Below the pieces are notes generated by a model that had not been told where the DNA came from, ran no database searches, and saw only the letters and a program-made list of their open reading frames with translations. From positions 682,001 to 746,000 of the forward strand of contig NZ_JABRWJ010000002.1 of the NCBI RefSeq assembly GCF_013266755.1: DNA of 64,000 nt, read 5' to 3'. The stretch is from Pseudaquabacterium terrae (GTDB lineage: Bacteria; Pseudomonadota; Gammaproteobacteria; Burkholderiales; Burkholderiaceae_C). A program made the position numbers and the translations under genes. This document shows, one piece after another, positions 18,331 through 29,604 of the stretch; the first letter of the stretch is position 1, and every line of letters begins with the position of its first letter.

Positions 18331-19216
18331 GTACGAGAACCGACGCATCGGCTTCCTCTTCGTGCTGCCCTTCGTGCTGGGCGTGCTCGGCTTCAAGCTG
18401 TTCCCGTTCGTGATGAGCTTCGCGCTCAGCTTCACGCAGTACGACGTGTTCTCGCCGCCCGAATTCATCGGGCTGCAGAACTACGTCGAGCTGGCGACGC
18501 AGGACCGCATGTTCCGCAAGTCGCTCGGCGTGACGCTGCTGTTCGTCGTGCTCGCGGTGCCGTTGCGCGTGGGCTTCGCGCTGTTCATCGCGCACGTGCT
18601 GAACTTCAAGCTGCGCGGCATCAACTTCTTCCGCTCGGCCTTCTACCTGCCGTCGATCCTCGGCGGCTCGATCGCGGTGGCGGTGCTGTGGCGCTTCATC
18701 TTCTCGCAGCACGGGCTGGTCAACAGCCTGCTGGTTCGCGCCGGCTTCGAGCCGATCCTGTGGCTGGCCGACGAGCACTATGCGATCTGGACCATCGTCA
18801 CGCTGTTCACCTGGCAGTTCGGCTCGTCCATGGTGATCTTCCTGGCCGCGCTGCAGAACGTGCCGCAGAGCCTGTATGAAGCGGCGGAGATCGACGGCGC
18901 GTCGAAGTGGCAGCAGTTCACCCGCATCACCGTGCCGCTGATCACGCCGGTTATTTTCTTCAACCTGATCATGCAGATGGTGCACGGCTTCCAGGAGTTC
19001 AACGGGCCGTACATGGTCACCGAGGGCGGGCCGCTGCATGCCACCTACGTGCTGAGCCTGTACATCTACGAGGAGTGCTTCAAGTACTTCAACCTCGGCT
19101 ACGGCGCCGCGCTGTCGTGGGTGATGTTCGCGCTGATCGGAGCGCTCAGCGCCTTCAGCTTCTGGAGCTCGAAGTACTGGGTCTTCTACGCCGGCGAGAA
19201 GGAGGCGCGCCAGTGA
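18329..19216 (+). CDS. togM: Oligogalacturonide ABC transporter permease (TogM type)
   Basis: This is a 295-aa MalF/UgpA-type permease with six predicted helices, starting MYENRRIGFLFVLPFVLGVL. The EAA loop reads YEAAEIDGASKWQQFTRITV, the docking site for the ATPase. It sits between kduD and a second permease, followed by ATPase, binding-protein and ogl genes. This fits the TogMNAB importer of oligogalacturonides, though specificity is inferred from context. No SD is visible because the start codon immediately follows hairpin repeat A. Confidence 0.87.
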   Translation: MYENRRIGFLFVLPFVLGVLGFKLFPFVMSFALSFTQYDVFSPPEFIGLQNYVELATQDRMFRKSLGVTLLFVVLAVPLRVGFALFIAHVLNFKLRGINFFRSAFYLPSILGGSIAVAVLWRFIFSQHGLVNSLLVRAGFEPILWLADEHYAIWTIVTLFTWQFGSSMVIFLAALQNVPQSLYEAAEIDGASKWQQFTRITVPLITPVIFFNLIMQMVHGFQEFNGPYMVTEGGPLHATYVLSLYIYEECFKYFNLGYGAALSWVMFALIGALSAFSFWSSKYWVFYAGEKEARQ

Positions 19217-20061
19217 CCGCGGCCGCCAGCGAGCGCGCGACCGTCGTGTTGCGCTACGCCGCGCTCGGCCTGGTCGGGCTGATGATGCTGTACCCGATCC
19301 TGTGGCTCGTCGGCGCGTCGTTCAAGTCGAACGCCGAGATCTTCAGCGAGATCGGCTTCTGGCCATCGCGGTTCGATATCGCCGCCTACGTGAAGGGCTG
19401 GAAGACGAGCAGCGAGTACACCTTCGCGACCTACTTCCTGAACTCGTTCCTGATCGTCGTGCCGCGCATCGTCGTCACGGTGATCTCGTGCGTGCTGGTC
19501 GCGTATGCCTTTGCGCGCTGGGAGTTCCCGGGCCGCAAGTTCCTGTTCTCGGTGATGGTCACCACGATCATGCTGCCGCACATCATCCTGCGCATCCCGC
19601 AGTACCTGATGTTCAAGGAGTTCGGCTGGCTCGATGGCTACCTGCCGCTGATCGTGCCCTCGGCCTTCGCCACCGACACCTTCTTCGTCTTCATGCTGGT
19701 GCAGTTCCTGCGCGCCATCCCGCGCGACATGGAAGAGGCCGCGATCATCGACGGCTGCAACCCGCTGCAGCTGCTGCTGTACGTCATCGTGCCGCTGCTG
19801 AAGCCGGCGATCGTCTCGGTGATCGTCTTCCAGTTCATCTGGACGATGAACGACTTCATGGGGCCGCTGATCTACCTGTCGTCGGTGGAGAAGTACCCGG
19901 TGTCGCTGGCGCTGAAGATGACCATGGGCGCGACCGAGGAGGTCGAATGGGCCAGCGCGATCGCCATCTCGGTCGTCGCGCTGATTCCGTCGGTCGCGGT
20001 GTTCTTTGCGGCGCAGAAGCATTTCATCGAAGGGGCCACGTCCAGTGGCATCAAGGGCTGA
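19213..20061 (+). CDS. togN: Oligogalacturonide ABC transporter permease (TogN type)
   Basis: This 282-aa MalG-type inner-membrane permease has six predicted helices and the EAA loop MEEAAIIDGCNPLQLLLYVI. It starts with GTG 19213, overlapping the togM stop by 4 nt (GTGA), which indicates translational coupling with its heterodimer partner. The open frame upstream of this GTG is the shadow of togM. The C-terminus ends AQKHFIEGATSSGIKG, the usual MalG-family tail that contacts the ATPase. Confidence 0.87.
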   Translation: MTAAASERATVVLRYAALGLVGLMMLYPILWLVGASFKSNAEIFSEIGFWPSRFDIAAYVKGWKTSSEYTFATYFLNSFLIVVPRIVVTVISCVLVAYAFARWEFPGRKFLFSVMVTTIMLPHIILRIPQYLMFKEFGWLDGYLPLIVPSAFATDTFFVFMLVQFLRAIPRDMEEAAIIDGCNPLQLLLYVIVPLLKPAIVSVIVFQFIWTMNDFMGPLIYLSSVEKYPVSLALKMTMGATEEVEWASAIAISVVALIPSVAVFFAAQKHFIEGATSSGIKG

Positions 20062-20067
20062 ACAAAC

Positions 20068-21179
<1,112 letters not shown>

Positions 21180-21195
<16 letters not shown>

Positions 21196-22481
21196 ATCGC
21201 CGCCGCGTCCTGCTGTCGGCCGCCGGCCTCGCCGCGCCGGCGCTGGTCGGCGCGGCCGAGCCGGTGACGCTGCGTTTCCTGTGGTGGGGCGGCGGCGATC
21301 GCCACAAGCGCACGCTGGCGGCGATCGCCGCGTTCGAGGCGCGCAACCCCGGCGTGCGCATCCGGGCCGAATACATGGGCTCGGTCGGCTACCTGGAGAA
21401 GCTGACGATGCAGATGGTCGGCGGCACCGAGCCCGACCTGATGCAGATCAACTGGGCCTGGCTGAACATGTTCAGCCGCCACGGCAACGGCTTCCTCGAT
21501 CTCGGCACGCAGCGCGAGGCGCTGGCGCTGGACGAGTTCAGCGACGAGGACCTTCGCATCTGCACCGTCGGCGGCAAGCTCAACGGATTGCCGGTGTCGT
21601 ACACCGCGCGCATCTTCCTGTGGAACAGCGCGAGCTTCGGGCGCGCCGGCCTGCCGGTGCCGACGACCTGGGACGAGCTGTTCGCCGCCGGCGAGCCGTT
21701 CGGCCGCGCGCTCGGCGAACGCGCGTATCCGATCGACGGCGAGATCTACGACATGCTGCTGCTGGCCCAGGCCTATGTCTTCCAGCAGCACGGCAGCCCT
21801 TACGTGCACCCGAGCGAGCCGCGTGTCGCGATGAGCGCGGCCGCGCTGCTCGACTGGGTCAAGACCTACAAGCGGCTCTTCACCAGCCGCGCGGCGACGC
21901 CGGTGCCGTACCGCGCGAGCCTGGGCGGTGCCGAGAAGCCGCTGGAGCAGCAGCCCGACTGGGTGGTCGGCCGCTGGGGCGGCACCTACACCTGGGACAC
22001 CGTGCTGCGCTCGCGGCTGTCGACGCTCGATGCGCAGCAGAAGCTCGACGTCGGACCATTCCTGACGCTGCCCGGCGCGAAGAACAGCGGCATGTTCGGC
22101 CGACCGACGGCGCTGTTCGCGATCAGCAAGCGCACGCGGCATCCGGCGCTGGCCGCGCGTTTCCTGAACTTCCTGCTCGCCGATCCGGGGGCCGCGCGCC
22201 TGCTCGGCCTGACGCGCGGCGTGCCCTCGGCGGCCAGCGCCTACCGTGTGCTCGACGAGGCGCGGCTGCTGCCGGCGCTGGAGCTGAAGGCCTACCGCCA
22301 GATCGCTGCGCAGCGCGAGGCCGGGCGCATCGACCTGCCGTCGATGCGTTTCGAGGACGCGCGCTTCCGCCGCTTCCTGCGCGAGATCTTCGAGCTGCTG
22401 GGCTACGACCGCATCAGCGAATCCGACGCCGCGCGCCGGCTGATGGACGACGGCAACGCGCTGCTGGCGCGCATCAAGTGA
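21180..22481 (+). CDS. togB: ABC transporter sugar-binding protein (TogB type)
   Basis: This is a 433-aa extracellular solute-binding protein of the MalE-like family 1. An N-terminal signal, RRRVLLSAAGLAAPALVGA, is followed by VTLRFLWWGGGDRHKRTLAA, the common start of oligosaccharide binders, and EPDLMQINWAW. The GTG start lies inside the togA 3' end. Position between the ATPase and ogl argues for unsaturated or saturated oligogalacturonides as ligand. The protein would work in the periplasm, handing substrate to TogMN. Confidence 0.87.
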
Positions 22482-22492
22482 AGAACACCGCA

Positions 22493-23671
22493 ATGACCCC
22501 ACCGACCGGCAAACACACCGTCCGCACGCTCACATTCGACGTCAGCGAGGATCCCGACACCGGTGCCCGGATGACGCGGCTGACGCCGATCGACGTCACC
22601 TGCCACCGCAATTACTTCTACCAGAAGTGCTTCACGAACGACGGCCGCAAGCTGCTCTTCGGCGGCGAGTTCGGGCCCGACACCGACTGGCACTACCACC
22701 TGCTCGACCTGCAGACCGGCGCCGCGCTGCAGCTCACCGACCAGGCCGAGGAGAACACCTTCGGCGGCTTCCTGAGTCCCGATGACCGGCACCTGTACTT
22801 CGTGCGCGCGAAGCGGCAGCTGATCCGCCTCGAGCTCGACTCGCTGCGCGAGGAGGTGGCCTATGTCGTGCCCGACGGCTGGGTCGGCTACGGCACCTGG
22901 GTCGCGAACAGTGCCTGCACGAAGATGGTCGGCATCGAGATCCGCGCCAGCGACTGGTTCCCGCTAACCGACTGGCAGAAGTTCCGCGAGATGTTCTTCG
23001 CGAAGCCGCGCTGCCGGCTCATTCGCATCGATCTCGCGACCGGCGCGCGCGAGACCATCCACGAAGTGGATTGCTGGCTCGGCCACCCGCAGTACCGGCC
23101 GCACGACGACCGCACGGTCGCCTTCTGCCACGAGGGCAACCACGACCTGGTCGATGCGCGCATGTGGTTCATCGACGAGGACGGCACCAACCTGCGCTGC
23201 GGCAAGCGACACGCCGAGGGCGAAAGCTGCACGCACGAGTTCTGGGTGCCCGACGGGTCGGCGATGGTCTACGTCTCGTACTTCAAGGGCCGGCCCGAGC
23301 GCTGGATCCGCGCGCTCGACCCGCTGACCTTGCACGACCGGGCGCTGGCGCAGATGCCGCCGTGCTCGCACCTGATGAGCAACCACGACGGCACGCTGAT
23401 CGTCGGCGACGGCTGCGCCAGCCCGGCCGACGTCGACGACCAGGCCGGCTACGCGATCGGCGTCGATCCCTACCTGCACCTGTTCGATCTCAGCGCCGGT
23501 GCCGGCCGGGCGACGACGCGGCGCATCGCCCGCCACGACAGCTCATGGAGCGTCTACAAGGGCGACCGCCAGGTCACGCATCCGCATCCGTCGTTCACGC
23601 CGGACGAGCGGCAGGTGCTGTTCAGCTGCGACAAGGCCGGCGAGCCGGGGCTCTTCCTCGCCGACCTCTGA
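22493..23671 (+). CDS. ogl: Oligogalacturonate lyase (PL22)
   Basis: This is a 392-residue cytoplasmic seven-bladed propeller lyase of family PL22 (EC 4.2.2.6), which cuts short oligogalacturonides into monomeric unsaturated and saturated galacturonate. Diagnostic stretches are HRNYFYQKCFTNDGRKLLFG, FWVPDGSAMVYVSYFKG, SHLMSNHDGTLIVGDGC and the C-terminal HPHPSFTPDERQVLFSCD, rich in metal-binding His. There is no signal peptide, which fits cytoplasmic action after Tog import. ATG 22493 lies 11 nt after the togB stop. It is the last gene of the kdu-tog-ogl operon. Confidence 0.93.
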   Translation: MTPPTGKHTVRTLTFDVSEDPDTGARMTRLTPIDVTCHRNYFYQKCFTNDGRKLLFGGEFGPDTDWHYHLLDLQTGAALQLTDQAEENTFGGFLSPDDRHLYFVRAKRQLIRLELDSLREEVAYVVPDGWVGYGTWVANSACTKMVGIEIRASDWFPLTDWQKFREMFFAKPRCRLIRIDLATGARETIHEVDCWLGHPQYRPHDDRTVAFCHEGNHDLVDARMWFIDEDGTNLRCGKRHAEGESCTHEFWVPDGSAMVYVSYFKGRPERWIRALDPLTLHDRALAQMPPCSHLMSNHDGTLIVGDGCASPADVDDQAGYAIGVDPYLHLFDLSAGAGRATTRRIARHDSSWSVYKGDRQVTHPHPSFTPDERQVLFSCDKAGEPGLFLADL

Positions 23672-23673
23672 CG

Positions 23674-23689
23674 CGCTCCGATCGGAGCG
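23674..23689 (+). terminator. Perfect palindrome after ogl, terminator-like
   Basis: A 16-bp perfect palindrome, CGCTCCGATCGGAGCG, begins 2 nt after the ogl stop codon. No T-run follows, so it could be a weak terminator or RNA-stabilising hairpin at the end of the kdu-tog-ogl operon, or an operator for the next gene, which begins 42 nt later. Confidence 0.4.
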
Positions 23690-23731
23690 AGAATCCCAAT
23701 CCTGAAACGCCATACCAGAACAGTCGAAACG

Positions 23732-24553
23732 ATGGACGACGATAGCTACGACCCGAAGCAGCCGGAGTCCGTTGCCGCGGTGCTGAAGGTGTTCGCGATC
23801 CTGCAGGCGCTGTCCGAGCGTGACGAGACCGGCGTGTCCGAGCTCTCGGTGCGCCTGGCGATGCCCAAGGCGACGATCTACCGCTTCCTGCAGACGATGA
23901 AGAGCCTGGGTTATGTGCGCCAGGAGGCCGACAGCGAGCGCTACGGCCTGACGATGCGGATGTTCGAGCTCGGCACCAAGGCGCTGCAGTACCACGACCT
24001 GGTCGAGCTGGCGAAGACACGCATGCAGCTGCTGGCCGACGAGACCGGCGAGACGGTGCACCTGGGCATGCTGATCGACAGCGAGATCATCTACGTGCAC
24101 AAGGTCGACTCGCGCCACATGCTGGGCATGTACTCGCGCGTCGGCCGCCGCGCGCCGCTGCACTGCACGGCCATCGGCAAAGTGCTGCTGGCCTGGGAGC
24201 ATCCGGAGCGCCGCGAGCGCATCCTCGCCGGCTGCGACTTCCAGCGCTACCGCGACAAGACGATCACCGACCGCGGCGCGTTCGCGGCCGAGCTGGACCG
24301 GGTGCGCGCGCAGGGCTTCGGCGAGGACCGCGAGGAGTTCGACGACCACATCCGCTGCCTCGGCGTGCCGATCTTCGACCGGCTGAACCAGCCCGTCGCG
24401 GGCCTGAGCGTCAGCTTCCCGACCTTTCGCTTCGACGAGGCCAATGCGCCCGCGGTGGTCAAGGCACTGCAGCAGGCCAGCCGGCAGATTTCCGGCGAGC
24501 TGGGCTGCATGCACTTCCCGCTCGACCCACCGGCGGCGGCAGGGCGGCGATGA
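23732..24553 (+). CDS. kdgR: IclR-family repressor, KdgR-like
   Basis: This is a 273-aa IclR-family regulator. The winged HTH lies at about residues 14-75 (VAAVLKVFAILQALSERDET, then MPKATIYRFLQTMKSLGYVR). The effector domain has ETVHLGMLIDSEIIYVHKVD and MYSRVGRRAPLHCTAIGKVL, close to the KdgR pattern. KdgR represses pectin catabolism and is relieved by KDG. The gene lies just after ogl, and KdgR-like operator candidates occur before kduI and kdgK. Another regulatory ligand in the IclR family is possible but less likely here. The effector domain ends in a proline- and arginine-rich tail. Confidence 0.85.
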   Translation: MDDDSYDPKQPESVAAVLKVFAILQALSERDETGVSELSVRLAMPKATIYRFLQTMKSLGYVRQEADSERYGLTMRMFELGTKALQYHDLVELAKTRMQLLADETGETVHLGMLIDSEIIYVHKVDSRHMLGMYSRVGRRAPLHCTAIGKVLLAWEHPERRERILAGCDFQRYRDKTITDRGAFAAELDRVRAQGFGEDREEFDDHIRCLGVPIFDRLNQPVAGLSVSFPTFRFDEANAPAVVKALQQASRQISGELGCMHFPLDPPAAAGRR

Positions 24554-24600
24554 GCCCGCCTTACGCGGGATTTCCATGGTTGCGGGCAGCTAAGAGTTAC

Positions 24601-24613
24601 GTTGTCATACAAC
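24601..24613 (+). promoter_or_regulatory. GntR/FadR-type operator, autoregulatory
   Basis: GTTGT-CAT-ACAAC, perfect 5-bp arms with a 3-bp centre, ends one base before the gntR ATG (24615). It matches the FadR-subfamily consensus and the cores upstream of udh (5246-5258) and of the hexarate operon (25474-25493). Binding would cover both the transcription start and the translation start. Confidence 0.65.
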
Positions 24614-24614
24614 C

Positions 24615-25409
24615 ATGAGTGATTCGGTGCTCGCCCGGCGAGGCGACAGGGCAGATGCGGCACAAGCCGGCAGCGATCGGCCGCTGCGCCGCCGCCCGCG
24701 CACCTTGGCACTGGAGCTGGTCGATTCGCTCGGCGAGCGCATCCGCGACGGCCGCCTGGCCACCGGCGACAAGCTGCCGACGGAGGCGGCGATCATGGGC
24801 GAGTTCGGCGTCAGCCGCACGGTGGTGCGCGAGGCGATCTCGAAGCTGCAGGCCTCGGGCCTGGTCGAGACGCGCCACGGCATCGGCACCTTCGTCAGCG
24901 GCATGGGCGAAGCGGCTTTTCGCATCGGCGCCGACCAGCTGGCGACCTTGCGCGACGTGATCGCGGTGCTCGAGCTGCGCATCGGCGTCGAGACCGAGGC
25001 CGCAGGCCTGGCCGCGTTGCGGCGCAGCGAGGCCAACCTGGCGGTGATGCGCGAGGCGCTGGACACCTTCACGCAGGCGGTCGGCGAGGGGCGCGATGCG
25101 ATCGCCGCCGACCTGCAGTTCCACCAGGAGATCGCCCGCGCGACGCAGAACCTGCACTTCGTGCAGCTGATGTCGACGCTGGGCGCGTCCATCATCCCGC
25201 GCGCGCGGCTCACGCCGCCGGCCGATGCCCTGGCGCAGGACCCCGAGCGCCAGACCTATCTGCGCCGCGTCAACGCCGAGCACGAAAGCATCCTCGATGC
25301 GATTGCCGCGCAGGACCCCGATGCTGCACGCGCCGCGATGCGCACGCACCTGACCAACAGTCGCGAACGGCGCCGCCGCGCGGCGCAGCAGGCGGGCGCG
25401 GCCCCCTGA
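24615..25409 (+). CDS. GntR-family (FadR/FCD) regulator of hexuronate/hexarate genes
   Basis: This is a 264-aa FadR-subfamily regulator. The winged HTH spans about residues 30-98 (GDKLPTEAAIMGEFGVSRTV, then VVREAISKLQASGLVETRHG). The helical FCD effector domain covers 110-255, with metal-binding residues in the pattern DLQFHQEIARAT and NAEHESILDAI. It starts the rightward hexarate gene group and shares its operator motif with udh. A FadR-type regulator of hexuronate/hexarate catabolism in betaproteobacteria has been named GguR; this gene is a good candidate, but I assign no symbol because identity cannot be measured here. No SD precedes the ATG because the operator occupies the position. Confidence 0.82.
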   Translation: MSDSVLARRGDRADAAQAGSDRPLRRRPRTLALELVDSLGERIRDGRLATGDKLPTEAAIMGEFGVSRTVVREAISKLQASGLVETRHGIGTFVSGMGEAAFRIGADQLATLRDVIAVLELRIGVETEAAGLAALRRSEANLAVMREALDTFTQAVGEGRDAIAADLQFHQEIARATQNLHFVQLMSTLGASIIPRARLTPPADALAQDPERQTYLRRVNAEHESILDAIAAQDPDAARAAMRTHLTNSRERRRRAAQQAGAAP

Positions 25410-25473
25410 CGCGGGACAACGGGGCGACAAGCCCCGGCCAGCGGATCGGCCATTGGCACCAACTTCGTCTTAT

Positions 25474-25493
25474 GTTGTACGATGACTGACAAC
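25474..25493 (+). promoter_or_regulatory. GntR/FadR-type operator of the hexarate operon
   Basis: GTTGTACGATGACTGACAAC matches the udh operator (5238-5258, coding strand) in 18 of 20 positions, in the same orientation relative to its gene. It lies 16-36 nt before the first gene of the bug-gudD-bug-garL-garR operon, leaving room for an SD (GGAG at 25498-25501). Confidence 0.68.
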
Positions 25494-25509
25494 TGCTGGA
25501 GTTGTTCAC

Positions 25510-26478
25510 GTGATGCGGATTTCGAAGTGGCTCGCGCCGATGTTGCTGGCGGCGTCTTCCCTGCTGGGCACGGCACAGGCTTATCCCGACAAGACGATCA
25601 CCCTGATCGTTCCGTTCCCGCCCGGCGGCTCGACCGACAGCCTGGCGCGAGCGATCGCGCCGAAGCTGCAGGAGCGCCTGGGCCAGTCGGTGGTCGTCGA
25701 CAACAAGCCCGGCGCCACCGGCACGATCGGCGCGGCGCAGGTGGCGCGTGCGCCGGCCGACGGGCACACGGTGCTGGTCGCGTCGCTGGGGCCCTTCGTG
25801 ATCGTGCCGCACCTGCTCAAGAGCGTGCCCTACGACGCGCTGAAGGACCTGGACCTGCTGAGCGTCGCGGTGCAGGCGCCGAACGTGCTCGTCGTGCCGG
25901 CCGCGTCGCCGTGGAAGAGCGCGGGGGATGCGGTCGCGGCGATGAAAGCCGCGCCGAACAAGCACACCTTCGCCTCCTCGGGCAACGGCTCGTCGGACCA
26001 CCTGACGGTGGAAGTGTTCTGGCAGCAGACCGGCACCAGCGGCACGCACGTGCCGTACAAGGGCGGCGCGCCGGCGATCAGCGACCTGCTCGGCGGCCAG
26101 GTCGACGCCTCGTTCCAGAACGTCAACGCGGTGCTGCAGCACATCGCGAGCGGCAAGCTGCGCGCGCTGGCCGTCACCGGCGACAAGCGCTCGGCCGTGC
26201 TGCCGAACGTGCCGACGCTGGCCGAAGCCGGCATCCGCAACGTCAACGTCTATTCGTGGCAAGGCATTGCGGTGCCGCGCGGGCTGCCGGCGGACACCAA
26301 GGCCAAGCTGCACGCGGCGATCGTCGCGGCGCTGAACGACCCCGCCGTCAAGTCCAAGTTCACCGACATCGGCATCGAGGTCGTCGCCAACACGCCGGCC
26401 CAGGCCGTCGCCTTCCAGCAGCAGGAGCATGCGCGCTGGAAGACGGTGATCGAGACCGGCAAGATAACGGCCGATTGA
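25510..26478 (+). CDS. Bug/TctC-type periplasmic binding protein (hexarate operon)
   Basis: This 322-aa Bug-family receptor has a signal peptide ending near GTAQA and the family motifs [49 protein letters not shown] and [11 protein letters not shown]. The GTG at 25510 has the better SD spacing (8 nt after GGAG); ATG 25513 is in the same frame. It is the first gene of the hexarate operon, so galactarate or glucarate is a plausible ligand. No tctA or tctB gene accompanies it. It may use membrane components encoded elsewhere or act in sensing, as proposed for other orphan Bug proteins. Confidence 0.9.
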   Translation: MMRISKWLAPMLLAASSLLGTAQAYPDKTITLIVPFPPGGSTDSLARAIAPKLQERLGQSVVVDNKPGATGTIGAAQVARAPADGHTVLVASLGPFVIVPHLLKSVPYDALKDLDLLSVAVQAPNVLVVPAASPWKSAGDAVAAMKAAPNKHTFASSGNGSSDHLTVEVFWQQTGTSGTHVPYKGGAPAISDLLGGQVDASFQNVNAVLQHIASGKLRALAVTGDKRSAVLPNVPTLAEAGIRNVNVYSWQGIAVPRGLPADTKAKLHAAIVAALNDPAVKSKFTDIGIEVVANTPAQAVAFQQQEHARWKTVIETGKITAD

Positions 26479-26479
26479 G

Positions 26480-27823
26480 ATGGCATCCTCCGACACCCCC
26501 CGCATCGCGTCGCTGCGCGCGATTCCCGTCGCCGGCCGCGACGGCATGCTGCTGAACCTCAGTGGCGCGCATGCCCCGTTCTTCACCCGCAACCTGGTGA
26601 TCCTGACCGACAGCGCCGGCCGCGCCGGCGTCGGCGAGGTGCCCGGCGGCGAAAAGATCCGCCAGACGCTCGAAGACGCCGCGCCGCTGCTGATCGGCCA
26701 GCCGGTCGGCGCTTACCGCAACCTGCTGCAGTCGCTCGAGAAGGCCTTCGCCGACCGCGACGCCGGTGGCCGCGGGCTGCAGACCTTCGACCTGCGCACC
26801 GCCATCCACGCGGTCACGGCCATCGAGTCGGCCCTGCTCGACCTGCTCGGCCAGCACCTGGGCGTGCCGGTCGCCGACCTGCTCGGAGAGGGCCGCCAGC
26901 GCGACGAGGTGCCGGTGCTCGGCTACCTGTTCTTCGTCGGCGACCGCAGGAAGACCGACCTGCCGTATGTCGATCCGGCCAGCGAACCCGATGCCCGCGA
27001 CGCCTGGTTCCGCCAACGCCACGAAGCAGCGCTGACGCCTGAAAGCATCGTCCGCCTCGCCGAAGCCGCGCACGCCCGCTACGGCTTCGAGGACTTCAAG
27101 TTGAAGGGCGGTGTGCTGCGCGGCGAGCAGGAAGTCGAGGCCATCCGCGCTTTGCACGAGCGTTTTCCGCAGGCCCGCGTGACGCTGGACCCGAACGGCG
27201 GCTGGCTGCTGAAAGACGCGATCCGCCTGACGCGCGACCTGCACGGCGTGCTGGCCTATGCCGAAGATCCCTGCGGCGCCGAGGACGGCTTCTCCGGCCG
27301 CGAGGTGATGGCCGAGTTCCGCCGCGCCACCGGCCTGCCGACGGCGACCAACATGGTGGCGACCGACTGGCGCCAGCTGGTGCATGCGCTGTCGCTGCAG
27401 TCGGTCGACATTCCGCTCGCCGATCCGCATTTCTGGACCCTGGCCGGCTCGGTGCGCGTCGGCCAGACCTGCCGCGACTGGGGCCTGACGTGGGGATCGC
27501 ATTCGAACAATCACTTCGACGTGTCGCTGGCGATGTTCACGCAGGTCGCCGCCGCGGTGCCCGGCCGCGTGACGGCGATCGACACGCACTGGATCTGGCA
27601 GGACGGCCAGCGGCTGACGAAGGAGCCGCTGCCGATCCGCGGCGGCCGCATCGCCTTGCCGCAACGTCCTGGCCTCGGCGTCGAGCTCGACATGGCCGAG
27701 GTCGACAAGGCGCATGCGCTGTACCGCCAGCATGGCCTTGGTGCGCGCGACGACGCGACCGCCATGCAGTACTTGATTCCCGGCTGGCGCTTCGACCCGA
27801 AGCGACCCTGCCTCGACCGTTGA
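26480..27823 (+). CDS. gudD: Glucarate dehydratase (enolase superfamily)
   Basis: This is a 447-aa enolase-superfamily acid-sugar dehydratase of the GlucD type. It has the catalytic FKLKGG (KxK), metal ligands in TLDPNGGW and YAEDPCG, the TNMVATD segment, and the SHSNNHFD His general base. It dehydrates D-glucarate (and often L-idarate) to 5-keto-4-deoxyglucarate (EC 4.2.1.40), which GarL cleaves. The start is 1 nt past the previous stop, so coupling is likely. A galactarate-specific dehydratase is not visible, so either this enzyme takes the product of the lactonase step or another enzyme elsewhere does. Confidence 0.93.
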   Translation: MASSDTPRIASLRAIPVAGRDGMLLNLSGAHAPFFTRNLVILTDSAGRAGVGEVPGGEKIRQTLEDAAPLLIGQPVGAYRNLLQSLEKAFADRDAGGRGLQTFDLRTAIHAVTAIESALLDLLGQHLGVPVADLLGEGRQRDEVPVLGYLFFVGDRRKTDLPYVDPASEPDARDAWFRQRHEAALTPESIVRLAEAAHARYGFEDFKLKGGVLRGEQEVEAIRALHERFPQARVTLDPNGGWLLKDAIRLTRDLHGVLAYAEDPCGAEDGFSGREVMAEFRRATGLPTATNMVATDWRQLVHALSLQSVDIPLADPHFWTLAGSVRVGQTCRDWGLTWGSHSNNHFDVSLAMFTQVAAAVPGRVTAIDTHWIWQDGQRLTKEPLPIRGGRIALPQRPGLGVELDMAEVDKAHALYRQHGLGARDDATAMQYLIPGWRFDPKRPCLDR

Positions 27824-27835
27824 GGAGACTCCTGA

Positions 27836-28810
27836 ATGCTGCGTAGAAACACCCTTCGTGCGCTCGGCCTGGCCGCCGGCGCGCTGCTGCTGTCCCCGCT
27901 GGCCGCGTTGGCGCAGGACTGGCCTGCGAAGCCGATCAAGATCGTCGTGCCCTACACGCCGGGCGGCTCGTCGGACATCATCGCCCGCGCCATCGCCACG
28001 CCCTTGCAGGAGGCGCTGAAGCAGACGGTGATCGTCGAGAACCGGGCCGGCGCCAATGGCAACACCGGCACCGATCTGGTCGCCAAGTCACCGGCCGATG
28101 GCTACACGCTGCTGCTGTGCGATGTCGGCGCGTTGTCGATCACGCCCTCGGTGTACCCGAAGCTGCCCTTCGATCCGTCGAAGGACCTGGCCGGCGTGAC
28201 GATGCTGGCCTACTCGCCGCACCTGCTGGTCGTGCACCCGTCGGTGCAGGCCGGCAATCTGAAGGACCTGGTCGCGCTGTCGAAGAAATCGAAGATCGAT
28301 TTCGCGGTCACCGCGATCGGCAGCGCGCCGCACCTGGCCGGTGTCGCGGTCGAGAAGGCCACCGCCGCGCAGTGGGCCTACATCCCGTACAAGGGCGGCT
28401 CGCAGGCCATCAACGACACGGTGGCCGGCCAGACGCATGTGCTGATGAACGGCATGCTGGCGACGCTGCCCTTCGTCAAGTCGGGTCAGCTGAAGGTGCT
28501 GGGCGTCTCGGCCGAGAAGCGCGTTGCGCTGCTGCCCGAGGTGCCGACGATCGCCGAGCAGGGCGTCAGCGGTTTCCAGTCCGGCACCTGGCAAGGCGTG
28601 CTGGTGCCGGCCGGCACGCCGTCGGCGGTCGTGCAACGACTGTCGGCCGAACTGACGCGCATCATCAACACGCCCGAGATCCGCAGCCGCCTCGCCGCGC
28701 AGGGCGCCGACGTCGTGACGATGACGCCGCCGGAGTTCGCGAGCTTCTTCGCCCGCGAGCGCAAGCACTGGGCCGACGTCGTCGCCCAGGGCGGCGTGAA
28801 GATCGAGTGA
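27836..28810 (+). CDS. Second Bug/TctC-type periplasmic binding protein (hexarate operon)
   Basis: This is a 324-aa Bug receptor with signal peptide [20 protein letters not shown] and cleavage near ALAQ. Motifs are [52 protein letters not shown] and [20 protein letters not shown] lies 4-5 nt before the ATG. It is distinct in sequence from the Bug protein two genes earlier, so it is an older paralogue rather than a fresh duplication. The ligand is unknown; location between gudD and garL suggests an aldarate or a related acid. Confidence 0.9.
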   Translation: MLRRNTLRALGLAAGALLLSPLAALAQDWPAKPIKIVVPYTPGGSSDIIARAIATPLQEALKQTVIVENRAGANGNTGTDLVAKSPADGYTLLLCDVGALSITPSVYPKLPFDPSKDLAGVTMLAYSPHLLVVHPSVQAGNLKDLVALSKKSKIDFAVTAIGSAPHLAGVAVEKATAAQWAYIPYKGGSQAINDTVAGQTHVLMNGMLATLPFVKSGQLKVLGVSAEKRVALLPEVPTIAEQGVSGFQSGTWQGVLVPAGTPSAVVQRLSAELTRIINTPEIRSRLAAQGADVVTMTPPEFASFFARERKHWADVVAQGGVKIE

Positions 28811-28826
28811 TGCAGAGGACCCGACG

Positions 28827-29600
28827 ATGAGCCCGTACACCGGCATTCCGAACCGCCTGCGCGCCGACCTGCGCGAGGGCAAGCGCCTGATCGGGCTGTG
28901 GGCCTCGCTGGCCAGCCCGATCACCACCGAGGTGGCCGGCGTCGCCGGCTTCGACTGGATCCTGCTCGACGGCGAGCACGCGCCGAACGACGTCGGCACC
29001 TTCATTCCGCAGCTGATGGCGCTCAAAGACAGCGTCAGCGCCCCGGTCGTGCGCCCGACATGGAACGACACGGTCGAGATCAAGCGCCTGCTCGACGCCG
29101 GCTTCTACAACTTCGTGATCCCGATGGTCGAGAGTGCCGACGCGGCGCGCGCGGCCGTGGCGGCGACGCGTTATCCGCCCGCCGGCAACCGCGGCGTCTC
29201 GGTCAGCCAGCGCAGCAACCGCTACGGCAGCGTGCCGGACTACTTCCGCATCGCCAACGACCACATGTGCGTGATCGTGCAGATCGAGAACCATGCCGGC
29301 GTGCAGGCGGTGGCCGACATCGCGGCGGTCGACGGCGTCGACTGCGTCTTCGTCGGACCGTCCGACCTGGCGGCCAACTTCGGCCACCTCGGCAATGCGG
29401 CCCATCCGGAAGTGCAGGCGGCGATCGAGCGCATCTTCGCGGCCGCGAAAGCCGCGGGCAAACCGAGCGGCATCCTCGCGCCGGTCGAAGCCGATGCGCG
29501 GCGCTACCTCGCCATGGGAGCGACCTTCGTCGCCGTCGGCAGCGACCTCGGCGTCTTCCGTGGCGCGACGCAGGCGCTCAGGGACAAGTACAAGGAGTGA
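28827..29600 (+). CDS. garL: 2-dehydro-3-deoxyglucarate aldolase (HpcH/HpaI family)
   Basis: This is a 257-aa class II, metal-dependent aldolase of the HpcH/HpaI/GarL family. Recognised elements are [10 protein letters not shown] near residue 50, [28 protein letters not shown], the metal-ligand VQIEN and [13 protein letters not shown]. It splits 5-keto-4-deoxyglucarate (2-dehydro-3-deoxyglucarate) into pyruvate and tartronate semialdehyde (EC 4.1.2.20). It lies between gudD and garR, exactly where the pathway needs it. A GAGGA-type SD is present before the ATG. Confidence 0.92.
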   Translation: MSPYTGIPNRLRADLREGKRLIGLWASLASPITTEVAGVAGFDWILLDGEHAPNDVGTFIPQLMALKDSVSAPVVRPTWNDTVEIKRLLDAGFYNFVIPMVESADAARAAVAATRYPPAGNRGVSVSQRSNRYGSVPDYFRIANDHMCVIVQIENHAGVQAVADIAAVDGVDCVFVGPSDLAANFGHLGNAAHPEVQAAIERIFAAAKAAGKPSGILAPVEADARRYLAMGATFVAVGSDLGVFRGATQALRDKYKE

Positions 29601-29604
29601 TTGA

